This document shows positions 16,445 through 24,905 of a DNA stretch of 28,819 nt, one piece after another. The notes below the pieces were generated by a model that did no database searches, was not told where the DNA came from, and worked only from the letters and a program-made list of their open reading frames with translations. The stretch comes from Blautia faecis. GTDB lineage: Bacteria; Bacillota; Clostridia; Lachnospirales; Lachnospiraceae. The translations under genes were made by a program, and so were the position numbers. Numbering within the stretch: position 1 is the stretch's first letter; every line of letters starts with the position of its first letter. The stretch is taken from NCBI RefSeq assembly GCF_020554845.1, contig NZ_JAJCIA010000045.1:1-28819 (forward strand), given 5' to 3'.

Positions 16445-17572
16445 ATGAAGAGAAAAGTAGCAATGGCAATGGTAGCAGCAATGGCAGTTGGTTCACTTGC
16501 AGTTCCGGTAATGGCAGAAGACGGAGCAGCTGGCGGAAAGATCGGTATTTCAATGCCTACACAGTCTCTGGAGCGTTGGAATCGTGATGGTTCCTATCTG
16601 CAGAAACAGTTCGAAGATGCTGGATACGAAGTAGAGCTTACATACTCTGACAACGAGACAGACCGTCAGGTAAACGATATTCAGAACCTGATTTCCGACG
16701 GAGTTAACCTGTTAGTTGTAGCAGCTATCGATGGCGAGGCTCTTAATACAGTTATGGATGAAGCAGCAGATGCAGGAATCCCAGTTATTTCCTATGACCG
16801 TCTGATCAAGTCCGACGCTGTTTCCTATTATATTTCTTTTGATAACTACACAGTAGGTACCCTTCAGGGACAGTACGTAGTAGATTCTCTGGATCTGGAC
16901 AATGCTGGAGACAAGACATACAATATCGAGTTTACAGCTGGTGATCCTGCTGATAACAATGCCGGATACTTCTTCAACGGTGCATTTGATGTATTAAAAC
17001 CATACATTGATGCAGGAACCTTAAATGTAGTTTCCGGACAGACTGATTTTGATTCTGTTGCAACACCTGCATGGGATACCCAGACAGCACTTGAAAGAAT
17101 GCAGAATATTCTGGCATCCTACTATGCAGACGGAACACAGCTTGACGTAGCTCTTTGCTCCAACGACTCCACAGCACTTGGTGTAACACAGGCAATCGAG
17201 TCTGACTATGCTGGTGATAACACAGTTCTGATCACAGGACAGGATGGTGACGAAGCAAACCTTGCAAACATCGTTGATGGAAAACAGTCCATGACCGTTT
17301 ACAAAGCAGTTGCTAATGAAGCAGTCGTAACACTTGATCTTGCAAAAGCAATGCTGGCTGGTGATACAGTTGATGAGTCCCTGATTGAAAAATCTGGTTG
17401 GGATTTCGAGTGTGCATATGATACAGAGTCCTATGAGACATCTGAAGGCAACAAATGCCCATCCTTCCTTCTGGTTCCTACAGTTGTAACAAAAGACAAC
17501 CTTCAGGAAGCACTGGTTGACCCAGGATATTACACAATGGATGATGACGGATATCTTCATCCGGCAAACTAA
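16445..17572 (+). CDS. chvE: Multiple-monosaccharide ABC transporter substrate-binding protein (ChvE-like)
   Basis: This extracytoplasmic periplasmic-binding protein should capture a monosaccharide (ChvE homologues bind galactose, arabinose, glucose, xylose) and deliver it to the ATPase/permease encoded next. The 375-residue protein has the ChvE hallmarks IGISMPTQSLERWNRDG, VVAAIDGEAL, PVISYDRLI, SYYISFDN and ITGQDGDEANLANI. Residues 1-24 form a classical type I signal peptide ending in VMA. Unlike most Gram-positive binding proteins, it has no lipobox cysteine, so a secreted or otherwise held protein is predicted. GGGAGG precedes ATG 16445. Strong codon bias suggests high expression. A GC-rich hairpin (17623-17645) separates it from the ATPase gene. 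Confidence 0.93.
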   Translation: MKRKVAMAMVAAMAVGSLAVPVMAEDGAAGGKIGISMPTQSLERWNRDGSYLQKQFEDAGYEVELTYSDNETDRQVNDIQNLISDGVNLLVVAAIDGEALNTVMDEAADAGIPVISYDRLIKSDAVSYYISFDNYTVGTLQGQYVVDSLDLDNAGDKTYNIEFTAGDPADNNAGYFFNGAFDVLKPYIDAGTLNVVSGQTDFDSVATPAWDTQTALERMQNILASYYADGTQLDVALCSNDSTALGVTQAIESDYAGDNTVLITGQDGDEANLANIVDGKQSMTVYKAVANEAVVTLDLAKAMLAGDTVDESLIEKSGWDFECAYDTESYETSEGNKCPSFLLVPTVVTKDNLQEALVDPGYYTMDDDGYLHPAN

Positions 17573-17622
17573 TGAAGACTGAACGAAAACGTCATACAAA
17601 TCAAAAATAAAGGTTTAAATGT

Positions 17623-17645
17623 GGGCGGGGTGAAAAGCCCCGCCT
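17623..17645 (+). terminator. GC-rich intra-operon hairpin
   Basis: GGGCGGGG (17623-17630) pairs with CCCCGCC(T) (17638-17645) around a short TGAAAAG loop. It has no proper T-run (GCTTTATG follows), so it is more likely a 3'-end stabiliser or partial attenuator. Such a site would keep binding-protein mRNA above ATPase and permease mRNA. Confidence 0.55.
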
Positions 17646-17670
17646 GCTTTATGGGAAAGGGGGCGCCATT

Positions 17671-19209
17671 TTGGCTGACAATATTTTAGTAATGGAACAC
17701 ATTACGAAGGAATTCCCCGGTGTCAAAGCTTTGGATAACGTTAACCTTGAAGTTCAGCGTGGCGAGATTCATGCGCTGATCGGTGAGAACGGTGCGGGAA
17801 AGTCCACATTGATGAACGTATTAAGTGGTCAGTATCCATACGGCAGCTATACTGGAACGGTTACCTACGAGGGTGAAGAGTGTAAGTTTAAAAAGCTTAA
17901 TGACAGCGAGGCAAAAGGTATCGTTATTATTCACCAGGAGCTTGCATTGATCCCACTGCTTTCCATCGGTGAAAACATGTTTCTTGGAAACGAGATCAAA
18001 AATAAAAGAGGAGCCATCGACTGGGATAAAACATACAGCGAGGCTGAGAAACATATGGCTCAGGTAGGTCTTCATGAATCTGCCCAGACCCTGATCAAAG
18101 ATATCGGAACTGGCAAACAGCAGCTGGTAGAAATTGCGAAAGCTTTTTCAAAAGATGTTAAACTGCTCATCCTGGATGAGCCGACTTCATCCCTGAATGA
18201 TGAAGATGCAAAGATGCTTCTGGACCTGCTTATGGAATTAAAAAAACAGGGACTGACATCTATTATTATCACACACAAACTGAATGAGATCATTTACTGT
18301 GCAGACCGTTGTACCATTCTTCGAGACGGAAGCACAATCGAGACACTTACAAAAGGCGTGGATGACTTAAGCGAGGACAGGATCATCAAAGGAATGGTTG
18401 GACGTCCTATGGAAGATCGTTATCCGAAACGTGAGCACAATGTAAGTAAAGAAGTGATGCTGGAGGTAAAGAACTGGACGGTTCATCATCCTCTGTATCC
18501 GGAAAAAATAGTAGACGACAATATTTCCTTTAAAGTACATAAAGGTGAGGTTGTTGGTTTCTCAGGACTGCAGGGTGCAGGCCGTACAGAGCTGGCAATG
18601 TCCATCTTCGGTAAGAGCTATGGAAGTGCAATTTCCGGAGAATTGTATATAAAGGGTGAAAAAGTAGATTTGAAAGATCCTCGTGCAGCCATCCAGCATG
18701 GTCTTGCATATGTAACTGAGGACCGTAAGACAAACGGACTGATCCTTGATGAGTCCATTCGTTTCAATACAACTCTTGCCCGTCTGAACAAAGTCTGTGA
18801 TAATGGAATTATCAACACGGACCTTGAGGTACAGCTGGCGGAGCAGATGACAAAAGAAATGGGAACGAAAACACCTTCCAATGAGCAGCGTATTGGTAAC
18901 CTGTCTGGTGGTAACCAGCAGAAAGCCCTTCTTGGAAAGTGGATGTTCACAGAACCAGATATTTTGATTCTGGATGAGCCTACCCGTGGTATCGACGTAG
19001 GTGCAAAATATGATATTTACTGTCTGATCAATCAGATGGTGGAACAGGGAAAATCTGTAATCATGATTTCCTCAGAAATGCCTGAAATCCTTGGTATGTG
19101 CGACCGGATTTATATCATGAATGAAGGTAAAATGGCCGGAGAACTGGATGCGAAAGAAGCTACCCAGGAAGGCATCATGGCACATATCATGCAGAATCAG
19201 AAGAAATAA
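17671..19209 (+). CDS. mmsA: Multiple-monosaccharide ABC transporter ATPase (MmsA/GguA/XylG-like)
   Basis: This cytosolic double-domain sugar ABC ATPase drives monosaccharide uptake with the ChvE-like and MmsB-like proteins. The 512-residue protein has a first nucleotide-binding domain with Walker A GENGAGKS (38-45), a degenerate signature (DIGTGKQQLVEIAKA) and Walker B LLILDEP. The second domain has a degenerate Walker A GLQGAGRT (299-306), the signature LSGGNQQ (411-417) and Walker B ILILDEP (431-437). This asymmetry is normal for the RbsA/XylG/GguA family. The start is TTG 17671, supported by AAAGGGGGC about 8 bases upstream; an ATG seven codons later would cut into the conserved N terminus. 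Its stop TAA overlaps an ATG in frame with the permease. Confidence 0.94.
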   Translation: MADNILVMEHITKEFPGVKALDNVNLEVQRGEIHALIGENGAGKSTLMNVLSGQYPYGSYTGTVTYEGEECKFKKLNDSEAKGIVIIHQELALIPLLSIGENMFLGNEIKNKRGAIDWDKTYSEAEKHMAQVGLHESAQTLIKDIGTGKQQLVEIAKAFSKDVKLLILDEPTSSLNDEDAKMLLDLLMELKKQGLTSIIITHKLNEIIYCADRCTILRDGSTIETLTKGVDDLSEDRIIKGMVGRPMEDRYPKREHNVSKEVMLEVKNWTVHHPLYPEKIVDDNISFKVHKGEVVGFSGLQGAGRTELAMSIFGKSYGSAISGELYIKGEKVDLKDPRAAIQHGLAYVTEDRKTNGLILDESIRFNTTLARLNKVCDNGIINTDLEVQLAEQMTKEMGTKTPSNEQRIGNLSGGNQQKALLGKWMFTEPDILILDEPTRGIDVGAKYDIYCLINQMVEQGKSVIMISSEMPEILGMCDRIYIMNEGKMAGELDAKEATQEGIMAHIMQNQKK

Positions 19210-19226
19210 TGAAGGGGGAAAACAAA

Positions 19227-20384
19227 ATGAATGCAAAAATAAAAGACTTTTTAAGAAAATATACGATGGTTATTGCACTTGTAATCGTATTTATCCTGTT
19301 CTGTGCTCTGACTGATGGACGACTTCTTTTCGCACAGAACATGTCAAACCTTATGCTCCAGAACGGATACGTACTGGTTCTTGCATGTGGTATGTTACTC
19401 TGTATCTTAACTGGTGGTAACATCGATCTTTCTGTTGGATCTGTTATCTGCTTCGTTGGTGGTGTTGCAGCTGTCCTGATCGGCAGCAAGGGCTTCAATC
19501 CATTTATCACCATTCTCCTTTGCCTGGTAATCGGCCTTCTGGTTGGTGTATGGCAGGGCTACTGGATTGGTTATAAGAGAATTCCTCCATTTATCACAAC
19601 ACTTGCCGGCATGTTCATTTTCCGTGGATTTGGACGTCTGGTACTGGATAATAAGACAGTATCTATCCAGAACAAATCTTTCCTGAATGTATTTACATCC
19701 TACATTAACATTCCTGGACTTGATGATGGAAAGAAATATTCTGCACTGATCGTTGGTGTTCTGATCGCATGCTACATTATTTTCTCCACTATGCGTTCCA
19801 GAGCAAACAAAGCGAAAAAAGGTTATCGTCAGAATACCGCAGCTTCTGATTACAGCAGAGCAGCCGTGATTGCAGTTGTTATTCTGTGGTATTGCTACAA
19901 ATTGTATCAGTACAAAGGTATCTCCGTAATGCTTGTATGGGTAGTTGCAATCTGCATGATCTACAACTTCATCACATCCAAGACAGCGTTTGGACGTTAC
20001 TTCTACGCAATCGGCGGTAACGAGAAAGCAACACAGCTTTCCGGTATCGATACAAATAAGGTTTATTTCATTGCATATACAAACATGGGCTTACTTGCTG
20101 GCCTTGCAGGTCTTCTCTGCGCAGCACGTGTAGGTTCTGTAAATGGTAGTACAGGTACATCCTTCGAGATGGATGCAATCGGTTCCTGTTTCATCGGTGG
20201 TGCTTCTGCATACGGTGGAAGTGGTACTGTAGGTGGTGTTGTAATCGGTGCTCTTCTCCTTGGTGTTATCAACATGGGTATGTCAATCATGGGTATCGGT
20301 GATTCCTGGCAGTATGTTGTAAAAGGTGCCGTACTTCTGATCGCAGTTGTATTTGATGTTATCTCTAATAGAAAATCCAACTAA
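19227..20384 (+). CDS. mmsB: Multiple-monosaccharide ABC transporter permease (MmsB/GguB/XylH-like)
   Basis: This integral membrane permease (BPD_transp_2 type) forms the sugar channel with the MmsA-like ATPase. The 385-residue protein has about ten hydrophobic segments. It carries the family motifs LCILTGGNIDLSVGS, IPPFITTLAGMFIFRG and the coupling stretch FGRYFYAIGGNEKATQLSGI near the C-terminal half. The central cytoplasmic loop (RSRANKAKKGYRQ) is basic. ATG 19227 is chosen because GAAGGGGGA lies 7-15 bases upstream; an in-frame ATG at 19209, overlapping the previous stop, lacks a ribosome binding site. A possible small stem (ACTGC/GCAGT) follows the stop but no strong terminator was found before the family-B repeat. 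Confidence 0.94.
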   Translation: MNAKIKDFLRKYTMVIALVIVFILFCALTDGRLLFAQNMSNLMLQNGYVLVLACGMLLCILTGGNIDLSVGSVICFVGGVAAVLIGSKGFNPFITILLCLVIGLLVGVWQGYWIGYKRIPPFITTLAGMFIFRGFGRLVLDNKTVSIQNKSFLNVFTSYINIPGLDDGKKYSALIVGVLIACYIIFSTMRSRANKAKKGYRQNTAASDYSRAAVIAVVILWYCYKLYQYKGISVMLVWVVAICMIYNFITSKTAFGRYFYAIGGNEKATQLSGIDTNKVYFIAYTNMGLLAGLAGLLCAARVGSVNGSTGTSFEMDAIGSCFIGGASAYGGSGTVGGVVIGALLLGVINMGMSIMGIGDSWQYVVKGAVLLIAVVFDVISNRKSN

Positions 20385-20418
20385 ATAATTGCCAAAAAAC
20401 TGCTGAGAGTGCAGTAAG

Positions 20419-20580
20419 TAATCAGAAACTACTGTTCACTGGTGACGTTCCGCGAGGCGTTTTTTGTGAACAAAGTTCACAGAAAACCCGAGAATTGCGG
20501 CGCGAAATCATGCGAATGCATGATTTCTGTGCATCGCGAAGCGTGTTACTGGTCACGGAGTGAACAGTAATAATCAGAAA
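20419..20580 (+). repeat. Repeat family B, complete copy with flanking direct repeats
   Basis: Perfect 11-bp terminal inverted repeats, TACTGTTCACT (20430-20440) and AGTGAACAGTA (20559-20569), bound a 140-bp element with internal small palindromes (GTGAAC/GTTCAC, ATGCGAATGCAT). A 10-bp direct repeat, TAATCAGAAA, flanks it at 20419-20428 and 20571-20580, like a target-site duplication. Related copies, in opposite orientation, are at 27262-27398 and (half) 5096-5148. It is non-coding and fills much of the 342-base gap between the permease and the sensor operon. Confidence 0.8.
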
Positions 20581-20609
20581 GGAGCTGTTGCAGAAATGCA
20601 ATGGCTTCT

Positions 20610-20639
20610 TTTGCATATAGCATGCAAATATGGTAAACT
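20610..20639 (+). promoter_or_regulatory. Candidate promoter/operator of the sensor operon
   Basis: TTTGCAT-ATAGC-ATGCAAA (20610-20628) is a perfect 7-bp-arm palindrome overlapping a possible -35 (TTGCAT, 20611-20616). A possible -10, TAAACT (20634-20639), is 17 bases away. Both hexamers are weak. A TATAAT at 20666-20671 is also present but its nearest -35-like TTGAAA is only 12 bases away. Confidence 0.35.
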
Positions 20640-20726
20640 GTAGATGTTTGAAAGCATATTTATTTTATAATAAAATGGCGGTTTGCCTACAGGCAAAAGC
20701 GCGGGCAATAAAGGAACTTATTAATT

Positions 20727-21737
20727 ATGAAAAAATCCACATTGACTGTTTTTTTTATTATAGTAGGCTGTATGTTATTTCTCTCTGGAATCTGGATTTA
20801 TTTCCAGAAAAAACTGGATCAGGTGGATCTTGGTGAAGGCGAGGGTGCATCCAGTTACGCAAAACATTATCTGATGATAGCAGGAGCGGAAAATACCCTG
20901 ATGTGGGATTCCATCTATGAAAGCGCCAGCCAGGCGGCAAAGGATGCAGATGCTTATCTGGAATTGATCGAGCCCGGGCACGATTCCAATTATAGTCAGG
21001 CGGATTATCTGCGTATTGGAATTGCCTCCCAGGTGGACGGGATCATTCTGGAAGCTGATGGAAGCGATGAAGAGCAGGAACTGATCCAGGAGGCCTCAGA
21101 TGCGGATATTCCGGTAGTTACGGTGCTGACAGATGATTCCTCCAGTGCCAGAATCAGCTTTGTTGGACTGAATAGTTATCAGCTGGGAAATGCTTACACG
21201 GAACAGATTCTTGGACTTTTAAAGGAACATGAGAATACGCAGGTCCTTCTTTTGTCAAATTCCCAGTCCAAGACCCAGGAGACCAATCTGATCTATTACC
21301 AGATTAAAAAAGAACTGGAGGAAAAAAAGAAGGATTATCAGACCGTAACGATTTCAGAATACAACATTGACAGCAGCTCTGGCTTTGATACAGAGGAATT
21401 TGTCCGGGATATTTTTGTAAGCGAGGAGAACCTGCCAGATGTGCTGGTGTGCATGGACGAGGTTGTGACAGAGTGCGTTTACCAGGCTCTGGTTGACTAT
21501 AACCAGGTTGGAAATGTGGATGTAGTTGGTTTTTATTATTCCGATGTAATTCTGGATGGTATCAGCAAAGGGATTATTTCTTCAGCTATCGCTCTGGATA
21601 TGGATGAAATCGGAAGATACAGCGTGAATGCCCTGGAAGAGTTTTCCTCCCTGGGACATACCAGCAATTATTACAGTGTGGGTCAGCATGTGATCACCAG
21701 AAGCAATGTTGGTGCTTACAGAACGGAGGGGAATTAA
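20727..21737 (+). CDS. Membrane-anchored periplasmic-binding-like sugar sensor (XylFII-like role)
   Basis: The 336-residue protein has an N-terminal hydrophobic helix (about 7-26) followed by a Peripla_BP_4/LacI-type sugar-binding fold displayed outside the cell. Typical stretches include MIAGAENTLMWDSIYESA, QVDGIILEADG, IPVVTVLTDD and VDVVGFYYSDVILDGI. An IVGC sequence at 12-15 resembles a lipobox, but strong hydrophobicity continues beyond the Cys, so an uncleaved anchor is more likely. Its stop is immediately followed by the histidine kinase start. In the C. beijerinckii XylFII-LytS-YesN system a homologous-type binding protein conveys xylose binding to the kinase; I infer a similar input role here. 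The ligand is unknown. AAAGGAAC about 14 bases upstream is a weak ribosome binding site. Confidence 0.82.
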   Translation: MKKSTLTVFFIIVGCMLFLSGIWIYFQKKLDQVDLGEGEGASSYAKHYLMIAGAENTLMWDSIYESASQAAKDADAYLELIEPGHDSNYSQADYLRIGIASQVDGIILEADGSDEEQELIQEASDADIPVVTVLTDDSSSARISFVGLNSYQLGNAYTEQILGLLKEHENTQVLLLSNSQSKTQETNLIYYQIKKELEEKKKDYQTVTISEYNIDSSSGFDTEEFVRDIFVSEENLPDVLVCMDEVVTECVYQALVDYNQVGNVDVVGFYYSDVILDGISKGIISSAIALDMDEIGRYSVNALEEFSSLGHTSNYYSVGQHVITRSNVGAYRTEGN

Positions 21738-23240
21738 ATGAGAGAGAGAAAAGGAAGCCTTTCCGTCCAGAATTCCATACAGACAAGATTAAGCTTTGTT
21801 ATGGCCCTTGTCATGGTGTTTGTAGTATGCATCAATTTTTTTATCTTTGAACAGATCCATACCGGTGTAGACCGGATTGATGCTGTTTTTTCCAGCAATG
21901 CAGCAATTAATGATCTCTCGGACACCTTAAACAATCTGGAAGGAACGGTTTATGAATATCTGAATATAAAGGGAACCAAGGCTCTGGAAAATTACTATCG
22001 CTATGAGCAGGATTACCGGGAGCTTCTGGATAAGCTGAATGACCGGAATGTGGACAATGAAGTAAAAATGCTGGAAAAAAATATACGCAGAATGTCAGAA
22101 AGCTATCTGAATCAGACCAGCGAGACTGTTCAAGCCAAGCGAGGCAGAAATATTGAGAAGTACAAGGCTTCTTATGAAAAAGAACTGCAGCTTTATGAAT
22201 ATATCAATTCTTATATTTACAAGCTGAATAATCTGCGTTTCCGGATGAATTCCTCCAATTACCAGCTCCTGCTTTCTTCTATGGATGTACTGTATCGGCT
22301 GGCGTTGGTGGTTATTTTCATTGTGGCGGCAGTAGGTGTGGCCATTATCATTCTGTTTGTGCAATCCATGATCCGGCCGCTGACCCAGCTTTCCAGTACT
22401 GCGCATGAGGTTGCCATGGGAAATCTGAATGTGCCAATTCTGCCTGTTGTCTGCGAGGATGAGGTTGGCGTGGTAACCCGGAGCTTTAATCAGATGCTGG
22501 ACAGCATACGCATTCATATTAAACAACAGCGTGAGAGTATAGAGAAGCAGGCACAGATGAAGGAGAGGGAGCTTCTTATGGAGACCCATCTGAAAGAAGC
22601 ACAGCTGAAATATCTTCAGGCTCAGATCAATCCTCATTTCCTGTTTAACTGTCTGAATGCCGGGGCCCAGCTTGCCATGCTGGAGGATGCAGAGCGTACT
22701 GGCGTTTTTCTGGAAAAGATGGCAGACTTTTTCCGATATAATGTGCGGAAAATGGAGGATGATGCTCTTCTCTGGGAAGAGGTGGATGCAGTTGACAATT
22801 ATATTTATATTTTAAATGTCCGATTTGCCGGAGATATCAATTATGAAAAAGATGTGGATGAGGGAATCGGGAATTTCAGGATTCCAAGCATGATTTTGCA
22901 GCCTCTGGTGGAAAATGCCGTGCAGCATGGAATTCACGACTGTATGGAAACTGGGAAAATCAGAATGTCCATTCACAAGGATGGGGATGACCTGGAAATC
23001 ATAGTCAGTGATAATGGCGCCGGAATGACACAGGAGATGATTCAATCCGTTATGGCAGGGAAAGCACGAAATAATGGAGAGGACCGTTATTCTACAGGCA
23101 TAGCAGTAGGAAATGTAATTGACAGATTGGAATTGTATTATAAACAAAAAGATCTTCTTACCATAGAAAGTGAGGGCCTTGGACTTGGAACCAGTGTGCA
23201 TATCACCTTACCGGTGGAGGTTGAAGGTACCAGTGAATGA
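21738..23240 (+). CDS. Sensor histidine kinase, LytS/YesM type
   Basis: This membrane sensor kinase should phosphorylate the regulator encoded next in response to extracellular sugar. The 500-residue protein has TM1 at about 19-39, an extracytoplasmic helical region (40-186), TM2 at 187-209 and a HAMP domain (about 210-262). The His_kinase domain has phospho-acceptor His300 in QINPHFLFNCLN. The ATPase domain shows the N-box LVENAVQHG (Asn392), the G1 box SDNGAGM (Asp425) and GIAVGNVIDRL. GGAGGGG precedes ATG 21738. It is directly abutted by the anchored sensor gene upstream, and the response regulator begins 69 bases downstream, so one operon is likely. The sensory domain is probably a protein-protein interface with the binding protein. 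Confidence 0.93.
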   Translation: MRERKGSLSVQNSIQTRLSFVMALVMVFVVCINFFIFEQIHTGVDRIDAVFSSNAAINDLSDTLNNLEGTVYEYLNIKGTKALENYYRYEQDYRELLDKLNDRNVDNEVKMLEKNIRRMSESYLNQTSETVQAKRGRNIEKYKASYEKELQLYEYINSYIYKLNNLRFRMNSSNYQLLLSSMDVLYRLALVVIFIVAAVGVAIIILFVQSMIRPLTQLSSTAHEVAMGNLNVPILPVVCEDEVGVVTRSFNQMLDSIRIHIKQQRESIEKQAQMKERELLMETHLKEAQLKYLQAQINPHFLFNCLNAGAQLAMLEDAERTGVFLEKMADFFRYNVRKMEDDALLWEEVDAVDNYIYILNVRFAGDINYEKDVDEGIGNFRIPSMILQPLVENAVQHGIHDCMETGKIRMSIHKDGDDLEIIVSDNGAGMTQEMIQSVMAGKARNNGEDRYSTGIAVGNVIDRLELYYKQKDLLTIESEGLGLGTSVHITLPVEVEGTSE

Positions 23241-23309
23241 GTAAAAAGTGATAGCATGGAGTATGCTGCAATGAGCAGTGACAGAGGCTGAATAAAGGGG
23301 AGCAAAAAA

Positions 23310-24905
23310 ATGTACCGTATTCTGATAGCAGATGATGAAGGACTTATGCTGGAGGCTTTTAAAGGAGTGATTCTGGCTGAATTCGGAGATAAATGCAGTG
23401 TGGAAACTGCGAAAACAGGAAGGGCGGTAATCGAGAAGGCGGAGACCTTTCACCCGGATATTGTGTTTATGGATATTCACATGCCTGGAATTAATGGAAT
23501 CCAGGCTATGCGGGAAATCCGGAAGTTCAACAATTCCGCCTTGTTTTATGTAGTTTCTGCATATGACAAATTTGATTACGCCAAAGAAGCCATCAATCTT
23601 GGTGTGGAACAGTATCTTACGAAACCGATTTCGAAAAGTAAGATTATTTCTGTGGTGGAAGAAGCGACAGCAAAGGTGGATAAGGTTCGTGATCAGAGAA
23701 GTAATCTGTTGAAAATTCAGGAAAAGCTGGAGACAGTTATCCCGGTTGTGGAATCTGGTTATGTGAATTCTCTTCTTTTCCAGAAGGAGATGGCAGCAGC
23801 AGGTTATTACCAGCAGCTTCTGGATATTGAATATGGCCAGGGTTATGTTATGGTGGTGCAGTTTGGACAAAGCTATGAAAATGGAAGACTGGTAAGCCCG
23901 GTTGGAATGAATGTGAAGGCGCAAAGCTTTTATCCGGAATTCCGGGATGTGGTGAAGTCTGCTTTTCCCTGTGTGGTTGGAAATATTATGTCCAACCGTA
24001 TTCCTGTGGTAGTGCCTTGTGAAATTTTCCAGAATCCTTACGAAGACCGTATCGATCTGGTGGAAAAGGCAAGAGAACTGGTGACAAGGCTGGAAGGCAG
24101 GCTGGATGCAAAATTCCGTGTGGGAATTGGAAGAGTATGGGAAATGGAAGAGCTTGAGAGATCTTACCGCGAAGCACTCCGGGCATTAAACGGAAGCCTG
24201 AGCAGGGTAATACATATAGAGGATCTCTCCCAGAATGGTGTCTATGACGAGGCTTTTCCCGGCAATGATGAGAAGAGGATGTTCCGCTGTCTTGAGGAGG
24301 GAAATGAGGAGGGGATGCTCCAGGAGGTGAACTTTTTCTGTGACTGGATGGTAGAGCATTATTCACAGGATATGAATAATATCCGCCTGAAAATACTGGA
24401 GTTTATTATCTGGGGAGAGAAGATTGCCTTTGACAGCGGCGCAATCAATTATGGATTTAGTTACCGCAGGGACTATTTGGATACTGCAATGTCGCTTTCT
24501 ACCTATGAGGATCTTCGTAAATGGTTCCAGGAAAAGATGGTAAATGTATGCCGGGCAATCCGGGATCAGAAGGAAGATCAGTCCAATTCCGCGGTAAAGA
24601 AGGCCATGCTTTATATTCAGGAAAATTACAGCAGGGATATTTCTCTGGATGATGTGTCCAGTCAGGTGAATATCAGTCCTTATTATTTCAGCAAGATTTT
24701 TAAGGAGGAGACTGGAGAGAATTTTATTGAGTATCTGACCAGAGTCCGGATCGATAAAGCCAAAGAGCTTCTGGTGGATGCAAATGTAAGCGTAAAGGAA
24801 GCGGGAATCCAGAGCGGCTATTCGGATCCCAATTATTTCAGCAGGATTTTTAAGAAGCAGATGGATATGACTCCAAGTGAGTATAAAGCGAGGTATGGAA
24901 AATGA
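23310..24905 (+). CDS. Response regulator, YesN type (receiver plus AraC-family DNA-binding domain)
   Basis: This cytosolic transcription factor receives phosphate from the kinase and probably activates the transporter operon at 16.4 kb. The 531-residue protein has a CheY-like receiver (1-120; acidic pair Asp8-Asp9, phospho-acceptor Asp55 in IVFMDIHMPG, Lys in YLTKPIS). A long central region (about 130-420) has no confident assignment. The C-terminal double helix-turn-helix AraC domain (about 428-531) has ISPYYFSKIFKEETG and SGYSDPNYFSRIFKKQMDMTPSEY. AAAGGGGAG precedes ATG 23310. The XylF-like gene overlaps its stop by 4 bases (ATGA), so the two are translationally coupled. Confidence 0.94.
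   Translation: MYRILIADDEGLMLEAFKGVILAEFGDKCSVETAKTGRAVIEKAETFHPDIVFMDIHMPGINGIQAMREIRKFNNSALFYVVSAYDKFDYAKEAINLGVEQYLTKPISKSKIISVVEEATAKVDKVRDQRSNLLKIQEKLETVIPVVESGYVNSLLFQKEMAAAGYYQQLLDIEYGQGYVMVVQFGQSYENGRLVSPVGMNVKAQSFYPEFRDVVKSAFPCVVGNIMSNRIPVVVPCEIFQNPYEDRIDLVEKARELVTRLEGRLDAKFRVGIGRVWEMEELERSYREALRALNGSLSRVIHIEDLSQNGVYDEAFPGNDEKRMFRCLEEGNEEGMLQEVNFFCDWMVEHYSQDMNNIRLKILEFIIWGEKIAFDSGAINYGFSYRRDYLDTAMSLSTYEDLRKWFQEKMVNVCRAIRDQKEDQSNSAVKKAMLYIQENYSRDISLDDVSSQVNISPYYFSKIFKEETGENFIEYLTRVRIDKAKELLVDANVSVKEAGIQSGYSDPNYFSRIFKKQMDMTPSEYKARYGK

Noticed and set aside
20648..20671. TTGAAA and TATAAT as a promoter for the sensor operon
   Set aside because: The spacer is only 12 bases, too short for sigma-A.
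20630..20836. 68-codon plus-strand frame at the start of the sensor operon
   Set aside because: It overlaps the start of the anchored sensor gene in another frame and lacks a ribosome binding site.
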